Part shown: positions 61,356 through 64,000 of the stretch, in pieces
Layout: every line of letters starts with the position of its first letter
Numbering within the stretch: the first letter of the stretch is position 1
Origin: Paralvinella palmiformis
Taxonomy: Eukaryota; Annelida; Polychaeta; Terebellida; Alvinellidae
DNA: 64,000 nt
Direction of reading: 5' to 3'
NCBI GenBank assembly: GCA_025642065.1
Contig: JAODUP010000411.1
Location: 461,001-525,000, forward strand
The notes under the pieces: model-generated
Database searches by the model: none
Seen by the model: the letters and a program-made list of their open reading frames with translations, nothing else
What the model was told of the DNA's origin: nothing
Position numbers and translations under genes: made by a program

Positions 61356-61919
61356 GTGCCACCCGGCCATGGTGCGAACCCACAAAACGGACAAACAACA
61401 AAAAAGAGTTGGACCCGGCCAAAGACCACCAAGGATACATTAATTATAGGAGAAGAGAATGTGTCCAGGATAACGGCTACACCGCACCAGAATGTGCAGC
61501 TAGAAAGCTTCCCTGGTGCCAGATTTCATCATTTTACCGATATGCTGAAGGATAAATCTTTTGTTGTTGGAGGTAAGTGCCCTACAAATATTATTATAGC
61601 ACTGGGAATAAATGACCGTAGCTCGGATCCTCAGAAAAAATCGATTCGAAATTTAAAAACCATGTTGACATGGATTAAAAATCGATATGATTCCAGTAAT
61701 ATTTTCCTTACAGAAATAAATTATTCAAAATTACTACCGAAAGCGGAACAGACCAACATAGATTCAATCAATCGATCTATGGGTCATTGTGAATTGGCTA
61801 CGGTCATACCCAAGCTGGGTACTCAGAAATTCAAAATTGATTCTAATAGTGTAATGGGAATTCTATGGAAAGAAGACACGGCAAATTCAATGGTTCACCA
61901 CTGGTTAGATATTTTTTAA
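61356..61919 (+). CDS. SGNH/GDSL-esterase-like protein associated with the PLE
   Basis: The 187-codon frame shows the block order of SGNH hydrolases. 'LIIGEENVSRI' (residues 29-39) sits where 'GDSN' is expected. 'ESFPGARFHHF' (50-60) follows. 'IIIALGINDRS' (79-89) holds the GxND block. 'WKEDTANSMVHHWL' (171-184) is in the C-terminal position, where 'IHW' would carry the catalytic His. Here the nucleophile Ser is replaced (GDS to GEE) and the His position reads Leu (ILW at 169-171), so catalysis is unlikely. An esterase domain is established in ORF1 of CR1-type LINEs; a role with a PLE is my inference. The first codon is uncertain, since basic and Pro/Ser-rich sequence in another frame (61252-61443) may be the true N-terminus. 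Its stop (61917-61919) overlaps the next frame. Confidence 0.6.
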   Translation: MPPGHGANPQNGQTTKKSWTRPKTTKDTLIIGEENVSRITATPHQNVQLESFPGARFHHFTDMLKDKSFVVGGKCPTNIIIALGINDRSSDPQKKSIRNLKTMLTWIKNRYDSSNIFLTEINYSKLLPKAEQTNIDSINRSMGHCELATVIPKLGTQKFKIDSNSVMGILWKEDTANSMVHHWLDIF

Positions 61920-62586
61920 ACTAAGGTCTTCAGAGTGTCAAACTTACCCCTGTTATAAAATAATTAATAATATTTTAAATCTTTCAAGTCACGTTTTGAC
62001 GACATTAGAAACAAACTTACTAAGTAAGGGACTAACATTCGTTCAAACCCCTAAGATTTCTAAAGCACCCATTTTGGAAGCAACTAAGCATTTCGGGAGG
62101 AAATTGAAAATAAAATATTTCTTTCGCTACAAACGTAACAATTTTAATAAACCACAGAAAGGTTTTATATCTAAGTCTAACTGGGTTCCACCTGACAAGG
62201 GAACTGATCCCGATTTAATAGAATGCATAAATAACTTTACAAAAGAAATAGATGAACTAAATGTCCTACGGGAAAAACCAAATTTAACAATTGAAGAACA
62301 ATTAACACTAAACAACTTACGTAAAAATAAAGATAGAGTAATTAAAAAAGCTGATAAAGGTTCGGTAGTAGTAATAATGGAAAAAAATAATTATATTACT
62401 GAAGGCTACCGTCAATTAAATAATCATAATCATTATGAAAAAGTTAATGAGCCTATATACCCCAGAACGGCGATTAAAATAACTGGTATTTTAAATAAAC
62501 TTAAATCTGCGGGTGCAATTTCTGAAAAACAATTTCCTTTCACCTCCCCAGGAGCCAAGACCTCGATATTTTTATATGCTCCCTAA
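61909..62586 (+). CDS. PLE polymerase, N-terminal part (frame 1)
   Basis: This frame is open from 61909, with a first internal start-like codon at 61996. It contains the conserved PLE N-terminal landmarks: 'NLSSHVLTTLE', 'LLSKGLTFVQTP', 'NLTIEEQLTLNNLRKN' (the 'L...E..AL..L..N' block), 'DRVIKKADKGSVVVIMEK' (the ADKG block) and 'NYITEGYRQLNNHNHYEKV'. They lead towards 'SEKQF', after which the reading frame is lost. The remaining residues before the stop at 62584-62586 are out of frame. The domain precedes the RT fingers in all Penelope-type proteins. The 11-base overlap with the SGNH-like frame occurs at a run of six T (61912-61917). Confidence 0.88.
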   Translation: MFFKLRSSECQTYPCYKIINNILNLSSHVLTTLETNLLSKGLTFVQTPKISKAPILEATKHFGRKLKIKYFFRYKRNNFNKPQKGFISKSNWVPPDKGTDPDLIECINNFTKEIDELNVLREKPNLTIEEQLTLNNLRKNKDRVIKKADKGSVVVIMEKNNYITEGYRQLNNHNHYEKVNEPIYPRTAIKITGILNKLKSAGAISEKQFPFTSPGAKTSIFLYAP

Positions 62587-64000
62587 AATTCACGAAGAGG
62601 ACAGTTGTTGGACAATACCAAACGTAATGCCCCCAGGAAGGCCAATAGTGTCTGATTGTAATAGTGAATCAAAAAATGTATCATCTTTCATAGATAGCCA
62701 CTTAAAACGATTTGCTATGGATCACCCTTCTTATATAAAAAACACATACGATTTTGTAGAAAAAATAAAAGCATTAAGTTGGCCTGATAATTGCTTGCTT
62801 ATAACTTTAGATGTTGAAAGTATGTATACTAATATAGATCACACCAAGGGGTTGCAAGCGGTAAGGGACGTAATGAGAAATTATCCCATATATGATGATC
62901 CAATTATAGAACTTTTAGAATTATCTTTGAAGAGTAATGACTTTTTGTTTAATGATGAATGGTTCATCCAAAAAGTAGGCACTTCTATGGGTAAGGATTG
63001 GGCACCACACTACGCCGATATTTACATGGCAAAATGTGAGAAAGAGGCACTACTTAAATGTCCATTAAAACCTCATACCTACTTCCGGTATTTGGATGAT
63101 ATTTTCATAATATGGCCACATGACAAGCATGCGTTCTCTGAGTTTCTATATATTTGTAATACACATGAACCACCCATTAAATTTAAATCTTCTATCTGTA
63201 TTGATTCGTTCAATTATTTAGATACCACTGTATTCAAAGACCCTAAAAACAATAATACCTTATTGACCAAGGTATTTTTTAAACCAACCGATATTCATCA
63301 GATGTTGCACAAACATTCTTTTCATCCCAAACATACTTTTAAAGGTTTATTAAGATCGCAAATTATACAAATTTTTAGAATATGTTCTAACGAAAAAGAC
63401 TTTGATAAGGCATGGGGTATTCGTTTTCAAGCCCTGTGTAAAAGAAATTATTCTAAAAGGTGGATGCGTGGTATTAAAGGCAAAACTGTTAGGGAATTGC
63501 AAATAAAACAACGTCGGTCAAATACCGGTATTCCAACTACCAGCCGTTGGGGTTCAAAACCATGCAATATTATGAACTGCATGACGTGTCATCTAATAAG
63601 TGATTGCTCAAATATTACGAGCACTGTCACCCAAAAAACATTTGGAATAATAGGAGATATAGATTGCTCTTCTTCAAACGTTATTTATGCTTATCAATGC
63701 TACTTCTGTAATAAACAATATGTTGGCGAAACTAGTACATCTCTTCGCATAAGAGCTAATAGCCACAGATTTACAATTGAAGGAAAACATCGACTTTCTT
63801 CTTTATATACACATTTAAAGGTGCACGCAGATAACTCTTCTCTGCCTGATTACAACCGTCCATCTCTCGGTGATTATATTTTAATACCGATTGAACAAAT
63901 ACACAGCTCAGGTTCTGATTGGCAGGACCGAATTAATAGACTAAAACGAGAAACTTTGTGGATTGTTACCGTGGGATCATTAGAACCAACAGGGTTAAAC
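62495..64000 (+). CDS. PLE polymerase: reverse transcriptase plus GIY-YIG endonuclease (frame 2, runs off window)
   Basis: Homology starts near 62537 with 'LSPPQEPRPRYFYMLPKIHE' and 'GRPIVSDCNSES'. RT motif A is 'LITLDVESMYTNID' (about 62797-62840), motif B 'VGTSMGKDWAPHYADIY', motif C 'YFRYLDDIFIIW' with YLDD at 63089-63100, and then 'SFNYLDTTVFKD'. A Cys-containing linker 'KPCNIMNCMTC' follows. The endonuclease has 'VIYAYQCYFCNKQYVGET' (GIY-YIG-like, about 63679-63732), 'SLRIRANSHRF' (conserved Arg and His) and the metal-binding Glu in 'LKRETLWI' (63938-63961). No stop occurs from 62495 to 64000, 502 codons. The enzyme would copy its RNA at a nicked target in the nucleus. A one-base frame difference near 62536 separates it from the N-terminal part. 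The base sequence otherwise looks young. Confidence 0.93.
   Translation, partial: MNLNLRVQFLKNNFLSPPQEPRPRYFYMLPKIHEEDSCWTIPNVMPPGRPIVSDCNSESKNVSSFIDSHLKRFAMDHPSYIKNTYDFVEKIKALSWPDNCLLITLDVESMYTNIDHTKGLQAVRDVMRNYPIYDDPIIELLELSLKSNDFLFNDEWFIQKVGTSMGKDWAPHYADIYMAKCEKEALLKCPLKPHTYFRYLDDIFIIWPHDKHAFSEFLYICNTHEPPIKFKSSICIDSFNYLDTTVFKDPKNNNTLLTKVFFKPTDIHQMLHKHSFHPKHTFKGLLRSQIIQIFRICSNEKDFDKAWGIRFQALCKRNYSKRWMRGIKGKTVRELQIKQRRSNTGIPTTSRWGSKPCNIMNCMTCHLISDCSNITSTVTQKTFGIIGDIDCSSSNVIYAYQCYFCNKQYVGETSTSLRIRANSHRFTIEGKHRLSSLYTHLKVHADNSSLPDYNRPSLGDYILIPIEQIHSSGSDWQDRINRLKRETLWIVTVGSLEPTGLN

Larger units (their letters stand above)
61201..64000 (+). mobile_element. Penelope-like retroelement, continuing past the window
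   Basis: The GC-richer segment from about 61200 holds, in order, an SGNH-like frame, the N-terminal PLE domain, the reverse transcriptase core and a GIY-YIG endonuclease. The protein frame is open to the last base. The residues at the edge (Gly-Leu-Asn) correspond to the usual end of the PLE protein, so the coding part is almost complete here. The left end is not defined: no LTR-like repeat is visible within the window. Two changes of frame separate the modules. Confidence 0.9.

Noticed and set aside
61201..61443. Minus-strand frames overlapping the PLE 5' part
   Set aside because: Shadow frames of the GC-richer plus-strand coding segment; no motif seen.

Overview
The window is eukaryotic, AT-rich, non-coding animal DNA. 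It has no operons, no ribosome-binding sites and no long host gene. It is full of long (AT)n, (CA)n, (CT)n and (CATA)n microsatellites, tRNA-derived SINE-like repeats, decayed LINE retrotransposons and one well-preserved Penelope-like retroelement (PLE). The mix of tRNA-headed SINEs, CR1/L2-like LINEs and PLEs, plus a GGAT-repeat followed by a gastropod-like 'TTTAACGACAC' motif near 59.26 kb, makes a mollusc my best guess. That is an inference, not a proof.

Layout. 0.2-1.0 kb: a block repeated at 34.6-36.1 kb. 3.1-5.0 kb: a composite repeat (family 1) with ~600-bp internal tandem units, present inverted at 48.35-49.65 kb and, interrupted by a GC-rich SINE, at 10.0-10.95 kb. 5.0-5.8 kb: a LINE with a large internal deletion, ending in a (TA)n/(CATA)n tail. 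11.0-12.4 kb (-), 15.1-16.2 kb (+), 23.6-23.8 kb (-), 42.3-42.7 kb (-), 55.6-56.2 kb (-) and 56.2-57.0 kb (-): more pieces of CR1/L2-like LINEs. 58.5-59.25 kb (-): a second LINE type. 20.25-20.7 kb (+): a possible third. SINE family 2 occurs five times, always in the same orientation (9.7, 25.1, 27.8, 49.9, 53.2 kb). 43.9-44.4 kb: a foldback element with nested terminal inverted repeats. 61.2-64.0 kb: a PLE whose reverse transcriptase and GIY-YIG reading frame is open to the window edge, preceded by an SGNH-esterase-like frame.

Large-scale structure. Several non-repeat-like blocks align by eye as diverged pairs in the same order and orientation: 0.18-1.0 with 34.6-36.1, 8.7-9.2 with 36.1-36.6, 20.8-22.5 with 46.1-47.55, and 31.3-32.2 with 52.1-53.1 kb. 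The simplest reading is an old tandem duplication of a unit of about 30 kb, later broken up by insertions and deletions.

No host protein-coding gene is supported with confidence. One short frame (54.52-54.75 kb), ending at a good splice-donor-like sequence, is the best candidate exon. Genes in this window do not work together in any pathway. The only apparently functional machinery is the PLE retrotransposition protein, which carries one frameshift. All family calls rest on motif recognition by eye; no database search was possible.
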